From NCBI GenBank assembly GCA_003008705.1, contig PDUO01000019.1:58552-122551 (forward strand): 64,000 bases of DNA. The letters are read 5' to 3'. Positions 46,729-57,226 of this stretch are shown here, in pieces. The position numbers were made by a program, and so were the translations under genes. Position 1 is the stretch's first letter. Each line of letters opens with the position of its first letter. Source of the stretch: Pezicula radicicola (taxonomy: Eukaryota; Ascomycota; Leotiomycetes; Helotiales; Dermateaceae). The notes beneath the pieces are model-generated. The model ran no database searches. It saw only the letters and a list, made by a program, of their open reading frames with translations, and was not told the DNA's origin.

Positions 46729-47526
46729 TTCCGTTGTATTGGTCGTGAGGATTTGAGGGATGTGGTGAGCTTTAATGGTGGGTGAAGGGGTATGGGGGTG
46801 GCATTTGTTTTGTTGATTTGGTCAACATGAAGTGGACGCGAGGAGGACGCGGGTTTGGAGGATCAGGTGATGGGGATTAGTCAGCCTTGAGACTTCCACC
46901 ACCAGCTACCAGCACACTTCTCACTGACAAATTTCAATCATTTAGTAGTGTCAAACTTTCAATCGAGTAAGTTTCCTTGAAATTCTTCATTTCTTGGGTA
47001 TGCAAAATTGCAAAATTGGCAGGAAATGTCAAATTAAGAGTTTGAGGTGAGTTCTGGTTAAGAACAGACGAGATTAATGTAATCCCCAAAACTAAAAGCT
47101 ACCTAATCAAGATTGTGAAAGGGTATTTGAGGGTGCTATGAAACAACGATGAAATCAAGGAATGAGATTTAATATTATTAATAAGCAAATAGTAGAAAGT
47201 TAGGGACTTAACTTAGTTTAATAGATAGAGCTATGAAGTGTTCTCAATAGGACTTAGTTCTAATGGACGGCTTGAATATAAGCGAGGACGACTTAATCAA
47301 TAAGGTAGGTTGCGAAAGAAGTTATTTGCATTGTTAATAACTATGAAGGTAAGATAGTCATTTCACAATAAACAGAAGAACGAAAATTAGACTAATAATT
47401 CATCTTAAGCACTGCCTCTGTCTGACTTTACAACTTTACGCTAGGTTTTACGTTGCGATCTTGCGCTTAAATTGTCGTTCGCTGGACTAAAGGTTAGCTC
47501 GCAACTGCTGGCAAGAATAAAGGGCT
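46729..47526. other. Intergenic, no gene seen
   Basis: About 800 bases with the Spc19 promoter; 47050-47400 is AT-rich and featureless. Confidence 0.4.
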
Positions 47527-47664
47527 TTACGTTGCAAGGAAGTCACACTCTACGCTCATGATAGTGACAACTTCTCTCAGAGGCCGGCCTTCATCGATAT
47601 AACGCTTGGTGAAGAGTGGCTGCACACGCTCCCACTGCTCGGCTGTGAACTCAGGCTTCGGCAT
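47527..47664 (-). CDS. Clr5-domain-like fragment
   Basis: A 45-residue frame 'MPKPEFTAEQWERVQPLFTK', then 'RYIDEGRPLREVVTIM', matches the start of the fungal Clr5 domain, in which a conserved W, then 'LY.e..kPLkEVm.iM' are typical. The full domain continues another 20 residues or so, but a stop follows 'CDFLAT'. It is either the first exon of a longer gene whose other exons I could not find, or an orphan fragment. Clr5-domain proteins are common in ascomycetes, mostly of unknown function. Confidence 0.4.
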   Translation of the reverse strand: MPKPEFTAEQWERVQPLFTKRYIDEGRPLREVVTIMSVECDFLAT

Positions 47665-48857
47665 AGTAATCTGTAGGTGGCTGAATGACGCTTGGAGGAT
47701 ACGATGAGTTGATACACTATACTTAATTCAATGGAACCTCGAATCAAGAACAGGTCAAAAGTCTAACTTGTGAGATCATCTATAAGAAAGACAGACTTAT
47801 AAACAAATGGAATACAGGATTGTCCTATTTTTAATCGCCATTATTCTTAGCGTTAATAGCCATAATCGAGGTGACAACTCCACTGCACTGCGCAGGCGCT
47901 AGGTTCTGTTGCATGTTAGCGCGCAAAAGGACCAATAACTGGCTGGCCTACTCTACTTACTTCGTGAAGTGGCGTAAAACACTGCTTCATTTTGCTTCTC
48001 TTACCTGGGTTATGTCTGAAGAGCCTGCAAGAAAACCAGCACAACGTTTCTCGAAATCTTTTTTTCACAAGAACCGATCAAGTGATACATCGAGATTTGA
48101 CAAAAAGTTGCGAATATATTAGTAGTATCATGTTCGCCATATTTGCTTACCAGGAGACATGGATAATCGGCTACTCCCAGATATTACCAATAAAAGTACA
48201 TCCCCAATTCTAAGACTTGAACATATACATAATAACTAACGAGGCCCCAAAGGTTCAAGGTTTTTGCTTTGCAGTAACCAGCTACGCCAGCCAATCCCCT
48301 CGCTAAATTGATACTAAATTGATAAAGCCTAGGCGAGCCGTCCATAGTCTCGCGAAGATAAAAGGACCACCAAGGCCATATACATAGGTCTCAGACACTT
48401 GCGTCCGATTTTGTCATGCAGTGCAGTTGGCTACAGACCAAAAGACCACCAATAAGCCTTGGCCGTTGAAATAGTAATTAACAAAAGGACCACGTTACCT
48501 ATGACTTGAAGGTCAAATCTATGACAGAGTGTACCTATGAAGCTCCAGTTACGTCCGAGTCATGAACAAATCCAAAAATACCACTGTGCCAGAGCAACAA
48601 AAAGGACCACGTCTTGACTTCTTCTATTCTTTCCTGTCTTTTACGATTAAGTACTTCCTCCACAGATTCTTTTTAACAACTCCTCAGCACAAACTGTGTG
48701 AAATACATAATACGATTAATAATTAATTATTGCTTTTTTATAACCCCTATAACAGGCGTAATGATTATGGAACTTAGCTACGGAAACCTAGAATACTCCT
48801 CAAGACTAAGTAAGTGTACTAAGTTCGTACTCAGTGCCCTACCTCACCTCACCTTAC
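47665..48857. other. Intergenic with dispersed GGACCAC-type motifs
   Basis: No gene supported. Four copies of an 'aaaggaccac' or 'aaagaccac' word lie near 48361, 48440, 48484 and 48601. Confidence 0.45.
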
Positions 48858-50924
48858 CTAAACCCCTCTCCTCAAAAACACAACCTCCACCCTCGGAACA
48901 CCAGCAGTAAAATGATCCTTAACATTAGAAAAATACCCCTTCAGCTCAAAATTACTACCTTTAGGGAATTCGATATCATATCTCGTAACAGTCTTAGCGA
49001 TCACGGAACGAAGTTCCATCATTGCAACGGCTTTTCCCGGGCATTTGTATGGACCTGCTCGAGTAAGTAATGGAAATTGTTTGCGAGGTAGGGGGGTGGG
49101 AGGGACATGGGGGACGGAGATTCAGAAAACAGAGTTTGTTAAATTTAACATACCCATTGAGAAAGGAATAAATGCTGCTTTATTGAGAATCAGTTCAGGT
49201 CGGTCGGTCCAACGCTCAGGAATGAATTCATCTGGCTGAAGAAAATTTCTAGCATCTAGGAAGCAAGTGGGAGATTCGAGATTAGTTATTTTTCACAAAC
49301 TACAATTCAAATATTCTCAGAGAAAAGCAAAAGCAAAAGCGAAAAGGCACTGGCACAAATACCGTACCATGATGTAACTGAAAAGTCCCAAGTTGAATAA
49401 CAGTATCCTCAGGAATAATAACGCCATCTGGAAGTCTCAAACCACCTTTCGGAGCAAGACGTTGAGACGGGAATAAAATTGGTGGACAAATACGAAGAGC
49501 TTCATTGATTACACCATCAAGTAGTGATTGAGGTTTAGCGCAAGTGTAAGTTCCATCGTCGAAGGTTCGACTGACTTCCTTGCGGATCCTTTGTTGCATA
49601 GCTGGGTAATGAGCGAGTAGTGTGAAGAGTACTGAGAGGGCTGAGGCTGTTGTATCGCTGTGCTGCTGTTAGTAATTCGAATCCTATATGAAAATATAAC
49701 AGAAAGCTTTTGTGACTTAATAATTTACCTTCCAGCACCAATGATGAGACGGGATTCGGCATTCAGTAGTGCTCGTCCTTCTGCATCATTTTCCGTGTGT
49801 TCAAGAAGATGACCCATGATATCTGGTCGCGTATTTTTCATCTGCATAGACTCACCATCAGTATCCAGATTTCCTGAGAATCCGACATTGGACATACATG
49901 TCTTCTCTTCTCAACCTGTTCCGCAGACCACGCTTTGAACATCTTCATCGGCCCTACAAAAGACAATGTTTCCATAATATTCAACATCCAAGGCACGTGC
50001 AAGAGTACACCAATAGCAACAATTCCTTCAGTAAGGTTCTTTAGAATGGTCGTGGCCATCTTGTTGGACTTTCCTTGGATGAAGTTGGTCGAGTTACCGA
50101 ATGCTAGAGCGGACATTACATCGTAACTGTAATGTATAGTCAAGTCATTTACGATAACTGTATCTCCGGAAGTCGAATCAGTTCGTTCAAGAAGAGCATC
50201 GGTAAATCCTTCAATAGCTGGACCGTAATCTTGAAGAGCTGAAGGTATATTAGATGGTAGTGATGCATCATGGAACTTTCACTCTTACTCTGCTTAAAAG
50301 CCGTATCCCAAACCTTGCGTCTCTTTTTGTGGAAGGCATCATCTTGGTTGGTATGTAAAGATTTTTCCATGGCTCCGTAGAATGGACCCTTCACACTTCT
50401 CGTACCTAGTACTGGATTCAGTGCATCGGTGTTGAAGACCATGAGCTCCCGAGGACCTTGCTAACTTTTAAGCTGATTTTTATATAAGGATAAAGTGTAA
50501 TGGTACCTGTTCTCACGTAGTCGCCATACTGATTGTGAAGAGCATCGACGACTTGATAATATCGAACCTTCGACTGAACTACTTGAGTCAAAGACCAGAG
50601 CTTACTTAACCTCGCAGCAAATGGCCCAGGAAAGTGCCGAAGAGGATGGAAGAATGCGCGATAGATCAGCATATTAGTCCATAGACTGGTGAGAGTAGTC
50701 GTAATGAGCAAGGTGGCAACACCATGTGAGGACCAGAAAGTGCCATAGGCCTCACTTGAACGATGAAGCCTATATGCCGTTAGGAAATGGGTCGCAATGA
50801 CGGACCCTAGAATTGTTAAGGGATATCGATCAACCTCTACATTCTTGACGAACTGGTGCAGGAGGATTCCTGCTGCGGCTGCGGAGCCTAGAAGCACTCG
50901 AATAGCAGAGTTATCTTCAGCCAT
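48858..50924 (-). CDS. Cytochrome P450 monooxygenase
   Basis: At least eight exons. The N-terminus ('MAEDNSAIRVLLGSAAAAG') leads into hydrophobic helices and a Pro-rich hinge ('HPLRHFPGPFAARLSKLWSL'). Later parts are 'KGPFYGAMEKSLHTNQDDAF' and 'HKKRRKVWDTAFKQS' (C helix with WxxxF-type pattern), 'SDTTASALSVLFTLLAHYP' (I helix), 'VINEALRICPP' (ExxR), 'FLQPDEFIPERWTDRPEL' (PERW), and the haem loop 'GPYKCPGKAVAMMELR' with the Cys ligand. It ends 'FLRRGV' near 48858. It is an ER-membrane monooxygenase of the kind found in secondary metabolism (tryprostatin-hydroxylase-like group); substrate unknown. I place the start at the first in-frame ATG, 50924. Confidence 0.85.
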
Positions 50925-51739
50925 AGCTATGCCGTCGTTAAACAAAAGAGCAGTGGTCGAAAATGGTTTCTCTACATATCAGTTAGAGCTAGCCCGAGAT
51001 CTTGATTCTTGAAGGGTGTGAAAGTCTGGTGATAATGACAGCACGTCTTGTGTGCATCCAGCCACGGACAACGCTTGCCAAGATCTTGCTTGGTCAACGA
51101 GACAGGTAATGTTTTCCAACCACTTAGAATATGTTTTTCGCGGCCGGAGATATAGCGGAACGGAACGATGCAGTCCCCTTCTTACAGTGAATCTTGACTG
51201 ACACCCCCGGCTAGCGTGACAGAGTATACGTATTTTCAGAGACACAGTATTAGAATTGCGCACCCCGTTAAGCGAGCCAGCCCCATTTTCGCACTCGGTA
51301 CTTTCGTCCGAGCGAACCATTCCAACGCTGTCAATGGGAGAACAAATATTTACTACCTCAAGCAGTCAGTATAAGCCTCCACAACACATCTCACTCAGAA
51401 GGAAAGCTCATGACACAAAATTGAAAGCATAAATCCAAAACATCAAATTGAATTGGATCCAGCAAACTATGTATACAGCATGATGCATAGCCACGTATAT
51501 ACAACAGAACCTATAATACAAGAGAAAATGTTTGTGCATGTGCATTCAGCTAAAAAGGCAGCTGAGCAAGAGCCTACAGAATATATACAGGAAACGAAGA
51601 GAGTTTTATCATCCAACTCATCTCAAACCAAAAACCAAAAAGGAGACCCTGCCCCCAAAAGCAAACCCGCTCGCTCCGCCTTTTTTTTTACAGAAAAGAG
51701 AAAGTTCTATCCGTTCAAGCTCTAAGTAGAGAAGATAGT
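50925..51739. other. Intergenic, no gene seen
   Basis: P450 promoter on the left, 3' flank of the LPMO gene on the right. Short Lys-rich frames at 51453-51729 lack support. Confidence 0.45.
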
Positions 51740-53282
51740 TTAGTAGCGTCTGTAGTTGGAGACCTCCTCATCGATGCCACGAGCCACAACGTCACGAGCA
51801 TGACGACGGGTAACGGTGGTGGAGCCGGTGTAGGTGGTATCCTTGTGTGTGGTGTAGAAGGAGGAAACCCACTCAAGGAGGTTGCTGAGGGTTGTGCCGG
51901 ATGGCATTGAAACGGCATCAGAGGTTGAGGTGGAGCTGGAAGAAGAAGCACTAGTGGTTGCAGATCCGCTGGAAGATCCTCCTGATGAACCCTTAGTGGC
52001 AGTTGCGACAGCAACAGAGGTAGTGGCGGTGGCCTCAGATGAGACAGTGGCGGTAGAAGTGAGCTCATCAGCGGTGGAAGAAGCCTTAGCAGCGACGTTG
52101 ATGGCGGAGGTTGGGAGGACGGCGACAGAGGAAGTCTTGGACTTCTTCTTGCAGGAGACAGAGCGGGAAGAACCAGTTCCTTGTGGGCTGGCAGCGGAGA
52201 CGGTACCGTTGGTGTAGGCTGGGCTCGCGGTGACGGCTGCGACAGATGAAGTGGCGACAGAGCTGGATTTAGCAGCAGATGTGGCAACAGCTTGGCTAGA
52301 TGAAGCGGAAGTGGTGACTGCCTCAGCAGAAGCTGAAGTTGTGGCCTCAGAGGCAGCTGGGGTAGTTGTTCCAACAGGGGCAATTGATGTGGCAGTATCA
52401 CCACCGCTCTGGGTGGCGCTAACAGTGGCACCAGAATACTGAGTTGGACCTGGGACCGTGTAGGTAGCGATGGAGGTGTAGATATTGATCTCGATTCCAG
52501 GATCAGTCTCGGTGTAGAGAGCCTCTCCCAAAGTTCCAGTTGGGGTATCAGTTCCGCTTCCAGTGATCTGAAGGTTGACACATTGAGGGTAGTTCTGAGC
52601 ACCATCAACTGATTCTGCTGAATGTAGGGCAATGATCTCGTGGCGAAGGACGTAGTTTCCTGAGGCGATGGTAGATGGAATGTTGACAGTCCATGAGTTG
52701 TTGTTGGCAATCAATTGATCAGAGGCCCATGTTCCAGGGACCGTGGTATCATCGATGAGACCAACACCATCAATCTTGAACCACTCAAGAGTGGTCTTGT
52801 CAACAGTGGCGCAATCACCGTTGCAGTTAGCGAGGTAATCTAACAAAGTCAGTAACCGTAAGGTAGGTATGGAATCCGGAAAACTTACCAATGACTGGGC
52901 CGTGGTGAGATGATGGCCAAGCAGTCCATTGAAGGTTGACAGTTCCACCAGCGGCAACAGGAGCTGAGGTCTGGGCATTGGTAGCGTTCAAATGGCAGAT
53001 GATATCACCAGTGGCATAAGCATCCGGGGCGATGAAACCATTGCTCAGGTCCTCAGGGATTAGCCATCCAACGGTGACTGGAGGGTTGGCCATGTATTGA
53101 AAGTCGGCGTGGTAACCCTCATAGCTATGGAAAAGTAGTCAGTAAGGTTATACACAAGTGTCTGCACTCAGCTAAACGTACTAAACACCATCTGCAACTA
53201 TTCCGGTAACGGTACCATGAGCAGCAACCTGGGAAGCAAAGACAATGGCGCCTGCATAACGAGCAACTTTTGAGAAAGACAT
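51740..53282 (-). CDS. AA9 lytic polysaccharide monooxygenase with long Ser/Ala/Thr-rich tail
   Basis: Three exons. The signal peptide '[21 protein letters not shown]' is followed directly by 'HGTVTGI', placing the copper-binding His at the mature N-terminus. Exon 2 has '[20 protein letters not shown]', '[12 protein letters not shown]' and '[15 protein letters not shown]', which carries the second His of the copper site. Exon 3 gives '[10 protein letters not shown]' and '[17 protein letters not shown]', with the axial Tyr. The catalytic domain is about 230 residues and complete. A Ser/Ala/Thr/Val-rich tail of some 260 residues follows, with one basic patch ('[12 protein letters not shown]') and an Arg-rich end ('[11 protein letters not shown]'). 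No cellulose-binding module is seen. It cleaves cellulose or related glucans oxidatively outside the cell. Confidence 0.92.
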
Positions 53283-54024
53283 GTCGAATGATCTGAGTTG
53301 GAACTTGTTCTCGTAACGTTTCGTGTGGAGGAGTAAATTTTCAAAGTGATTTCCTGCTTCAATCAATGAAGATGCGATTTGAAAGTGAAGAAAGAATGTA
53401 AAGTCACAAGGACTGTGCTGTAAAGAGCGTTGAAAGGAGAGGATGAGAACGAAATCGTTGACGATGAGAGAATATACTTTGAGGGAGCTCCCAGCCCTAT
53501 TTGTATAGAAATGCTTGGCTTGAGGGGGCTCAAAAAGTCACCCCCCTCCCAGGTGGATGCTTGTCGGAATGCATGCGGTGTGTAGAGAGCAAGGAGTTCA
53601 GATGAAAATGGGCCTTAGCCGCGGGAACACAGCAGATAGATGATCAAGATCTGATGAGATCTCCATAATTGCTTGGCATTAATATATTTCTGGATGTTTT
53701 TTGCAGAAGCGAAGGTTCGTCCCATGTCGTGATGTTTGGAAACGATTCTTGGCGATGCAAGTAGATTATTGGGTCCTGTTATTTCATCCTCGCTAAGCGC
53801 CGGGGAAATATGTATGAAACGATGCTGACGAGCACCCAAGGATTGAGAGTGAGCAAACGGGGCTGACGCCATTGAGCATTGTTTTCTGCAATATGCTTAT
53901 ATTGAGGCATCCCACGGAGGAGGGGGCACGTTGAGCAGTGCATCGCCGAAATAATAATGCAGAAAGAGGCTCCGGTTTAGATGCAGCTCAGTGAAGGAAT
54001 ACTCAACGCCTCGCTTGTTTCAAG
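53283..54024. promoter_or_regulatory. Upstream region of the LPMO gene
   Basis: About 740 bases to the mariner element. A purine/pyrimidine-rich stretch 'ccccc' and 'gaggggg' near 53520-53560 could bind carbon-regulatory factors, but I could not define a site. No gene seen. Confidence 0.4.
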
Positions 54025-54026
54025 TA

Positions 54027-54048
54027 CAGTAGGTGGACAAAAGTTTGT
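54027..54048 (+). repeat. Mariner left terminal inverted repeat
   Basis: Matches the reverse complement of 55357-55378 over 'cagt.ggtggacaaaagt.t', with transition differences. Confidence 0.85.
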
Positions 54049-55356
54049 CCGGTTTTTACGAAACACCCGAAATACAGAATTCCCCCCCACCTACTCTCTA
54101 TAACAAAATGCCTAGACCACCTAATATAGCCCGCCCTGCCTTAGGAGAGGTCTCCCCTAGTACGCGCAATCGAATAGTAGGTGCGCGGAACTATGGTGTA
54201 TCATATCCTGTAATTAGGTAGTAGGAAAACCTCCGGCTAGATATATATCGAAAAATCTTCGAAAATACTCCGAACCAGACCTCTAGTATCTTATAACTAC
54301 GGACAGGTAGGCCTTCCAAACTTATAATAAGGGCGTAGAGGATGATATTTCGAATAATCGTAGTAGATCCTAAGATTACAGTAGCTTAATTAGTTACAAC
54401 TATCTACCCTAAAGTTAAAAAGAAGACTATATATCAATTTTTGAAGAAATTAGGTATATAGAAGTAGAGGTACAAGAAAAGGCTACTACTAACAGAGGAG
54501 AGAGCTGCTGCTAGGCTAGTATAGGCTTTAAAGTATGATAGAATACCTCTTGTCTTTTAGAAGAGGTAGAGATAGTCTAATAAGTACTTAATTAAGAGGG
54601 GAAAGGGAGGGAAATAGGACTTTGTTTATAGAGAAAGAGGTAAATTATACATCTATTTATAAAGTTAATTACTAACTAACTATATAGGCCAAGCTCTTGA
54701 AACTTAGGTAGTATAGGGAGAACCTACGAAAGGAAAGACTACTATATTCTGGGCTTATTTTAGCTTTGGGATAAGGTCTAACTTAGTAGTAATAAAGGGA
54801 GATACTACTAGTACTAGAGGGGGGGTTACAGCTCGGAGATATCTTAAAGTTATTAAGGAATACCTTCCGATAATACTCGATTTCGATAGTATCTTTATAT
54901 AAGATAATACCCTAATACACAAGGTATATATTATAAGGGATTGGTTTACTAAAATAGGTATTAAGTTAGTAGATCATCCTCCCTATTCTCCTAACTTAAA
55001 CCCTATCGAAAACCTATAGAAGATACTAAAGGTAAAGATTATTAAGTTATATCCTAAGTTAGTAACTATAAAGGATAATAATACTACAAAGGCTTTATTA
55101 ATTAAGGTAGTACAAGAGGCTTAGGAGTTATTAGAAGAAGAGATGTTAAATAAGCTTATATCTAGTATATAAAAGAGAGTTGATATAATTGTAACTACGG
55201 AAGGCTAGTATACAAAGTACTAAGTTTATATATTATCAATTAGAAGCTTCTCTTTCAAATGAAACTATCGGTTTTTTAATTGCTTCTAAATTAAAGAAGT
55301 TATAGCTATTATAGAGAAAATATAATTATGATAGGTTCGCTTAAAAAAAGAGTACG

Positions 55357-55378
55357 ACAGACTTTTGTCCACCCACTG
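55357..55378 (-). repeat. Mariner right terminal inverted repeat
   Basis: Reverse complement of the left repeat; followed by the TA target duplication. Confidence 0.85.
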
Positions 55379-55380
55379 TA

Positions 55381-56512
55381 GACTTGGTCCACCAGCGAAT
55401 CGCCGACCACACCGAATTTATATGCTTCGCTTCAAGTCATTGTCAGCAATGGTCAGACTCCTGATTTCTGAACTGACGTGAACTGCCTTCGGAATATCGT
55501 GGAAGAGGCGCAATTCCAGGTCGTCCTGGAACAGGGGACTCTCCTTTGCGAAATTGTAACCTCCGTATAGAGTAGTATATGTTGGGCCGAGATCCGAACA
55601 GTCGATGATTCTCGAGCTAAGCTCTCCTGATGCATCTTAATTCTCCAATCGCTCGAATCAGCTTCCGTACTATTAATTCCAATCAATCTCTCCTCTTGGC
55701 TCGATTTAGCATCACGAAAATTCTTGACACGCTTGACTTCGAATACAAGAGTGTGGGGTGAGGCTTCTTTCCCCAGCCAGATGAATGCTCAGATGAACTC
55801 TGTTTCGATTCCCTTCACAGCAATGATTTCATTGGCCCGATCTGGCAAGCTAAGACTAAATTAATACTATAGCAGTAAACAAGGAAATCTTGTCAGAAAC
55901 CAAATTTCTCCGTCGGCCGCTTGCCACTGTAAGGTACAATGATGTATAATTATAAAGTAATCGAGATTTCGGTGCTGAACCGGCAGTAATTTGCACGGCC
56001 ATGGAGCTGGGTGCTGGATAATACCGTCCACATTGTCGGTGCAGTATTCTTACTAGAGCATTCGATATGGTTTGTACTGTACTGTACATGGTTGTTGATA
56101 TATCCCAGTCGAAGCCTCTTGTGCAGATCTTTTTGGCGAGCCCCAGAGCGATGACCAACAAGTCTGATGCTGCGAAAACGAAAAGCTTTGGCTTGCACTA
56201 GCACCATACAGTACTATGCGTCCTCTCTGACCACTCTCAAAAACGTACATGATATCGAACCTAGGACAATCTAAATCCAGTAGACGATACGTCGAGTTTT
56301 CTCAGTCGCTGGCGACACAATTCACGTGGTCGAGTGTCCATCTCGGATCTGTCCCTTCATCTCCCAAAGGTACCCAGCAACACAACAATCCCACCCATAC
56401 AATCAACAGTTCGAATCCCTAATACACTCTCAATACAACACTCAACTCAACTCACAAATCTCCCTCCACCTAGTGAAACAAAATAAAACGAAACGAAACA
56501 AACTCAGCCATA
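55381..56512. other. Mostly empty, with a possible gene fragment on the minus strand
   Basis: On the minus strand at about 55636-55419 a frame reads 'IIDCSDLGPTYTTLYGGYNF' and 'DLELRLFHDIPKAVHVSSEI' before a stop. It looks protein-like, but I could not find a start or adjoining exon. It lies beside the mariner insertion and may be a gene remnant. The rest has no supportable gene. Confidence 0.35.
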
Positions 56513-56776
56513 ATGCCCCCCAACCCCGCAACACAGTCCACATATACAACCAAACACATCTCATATAGCAACATTCTCACCAACACACCCCCATATCAAT
56601 CATACTTTTCTTTACATTACAATCCACGTGTAACATGGCACTTTCATATTCGTACAGTAGGGGTTGCGATATCAAGGCCGGCTTATAGGCAAATATCAAA
56701 CATCGGGCGAGCATCGGGCATTGTCGCATTCGGAGCTGGCATTGCGTTTGAGATCCTGCGGAAGCGGGAGGATTAG
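56513..56776 (+). CDS. Possible small protein of 87 residues
   Basis: A single open frame beginning 'MPPNPATQSTYTTKHISYSN' and ending 'NIGRASGIVAFGAGIAFEIL' plus a charged tail 'RKRED'. The last 30 residues, with a Gly/Ala-rich hydrophobic stretch capped by basic residues, look like a short membrane segment of a small organellar protein. No family recognised. The AC-rich N-terminal part may be untranslated sequence, with translation starting at an internal Met or with an extra exon. Confidence 0.35.
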   Translation: MPPNPATQSTYTTKHISYSNILTNTPPYQSYFSLHYNPRVTWHFHIRTVGVAISRPAYRQISNIGRASGIVAFGAGIAFEILRKRED

Positions 56777-56863
56777 CATAGTTGCTTTTTATCGGTCGTG
56801 CCGGTGGCGTATGAGAAGATTGACATTTCTGCAGGTATGTTGTGTCTTGGTTGTGTATATATT

Positions 56864-56887
56864 CAGGTAGGTAGGTAGGTAGGTAGA
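56864..56887. repeat. GTAG microsatellite
   Basis: About six tandem copies of 'aggt' ('aggtaggtaggtaggtagg'). A short simple repeat without visible function. Confidence 0.7.
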
Positions 56888-57226
56888 GATAGGTTGTTCG
56901 TAAAGAGGGCGGAGGTGGTGGAAGAAGTCGCGACCGCCTCGGTCATGATTTTGTCGCCACACAAGGGACTCATCCTGTGCATGAATCGCTCGAATTCATA
57001 AACCCCTTTTCTGCGCTGGATTGTTCAGGACAAGTTACCCAAGAACTCAGTTACCCAAATCGTCTGCCTTTCCTTCACACCCATCAATGGAGACAACGTC
57101 TTCTATTATTTACAGTACCTATTCTTGCGATAACGCAAAAGAAAGCCAACGCCATTTTCTTGTATGCGCCCGACGCCCAGCAATGGTAACTATCGTACAG
57201 ACATATGGTCCATTTCCCCCGCATAC

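Larger units (their letters stand above)
54027..55378 (+). mobile_element. Tc1/mariner transposon, RIP-damaged
   Basis: Terminal inverted repeats of about 22 bases begin 'cagtaggtggacaaaagt' on the left and, in reverse complement, 'cagtgggtggacaaaagt' on the right. TA dinucleotides flank both ends (54025-54026 and 55379-55380), the target duplication of this superfamily. Inside, an N-terminal helix-turn-helix stretch ('GEVSPSTRNRIVGARNYGV') and the DDE catalytic part ('FIQDNTLIHKVY', 'DHPPYSPNLNPIENL') are readable on the + strand, with several stops, including TAG in place of Trp after 'NPIENL'. Length of 1352 bases is that of a full element. It cannot encode a working transposase but its ends look intact. 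Confidence 0.9.

Noticed and set aside
50925..50945. Slightly earlier start of the P450 at a TTG codon
   Set aside because: TTG is not a normal start in fungal nuclear genes; the ATG at 50924 follows at once.
51882..52442. Long + strand open frames rich in Val, Ala and Glu opposite the LPMO tail
   Set aside because: They are the antisense of a Ser/Ala/Thr-rich coding tail, which keeps opposite frames open; no start context or domain.
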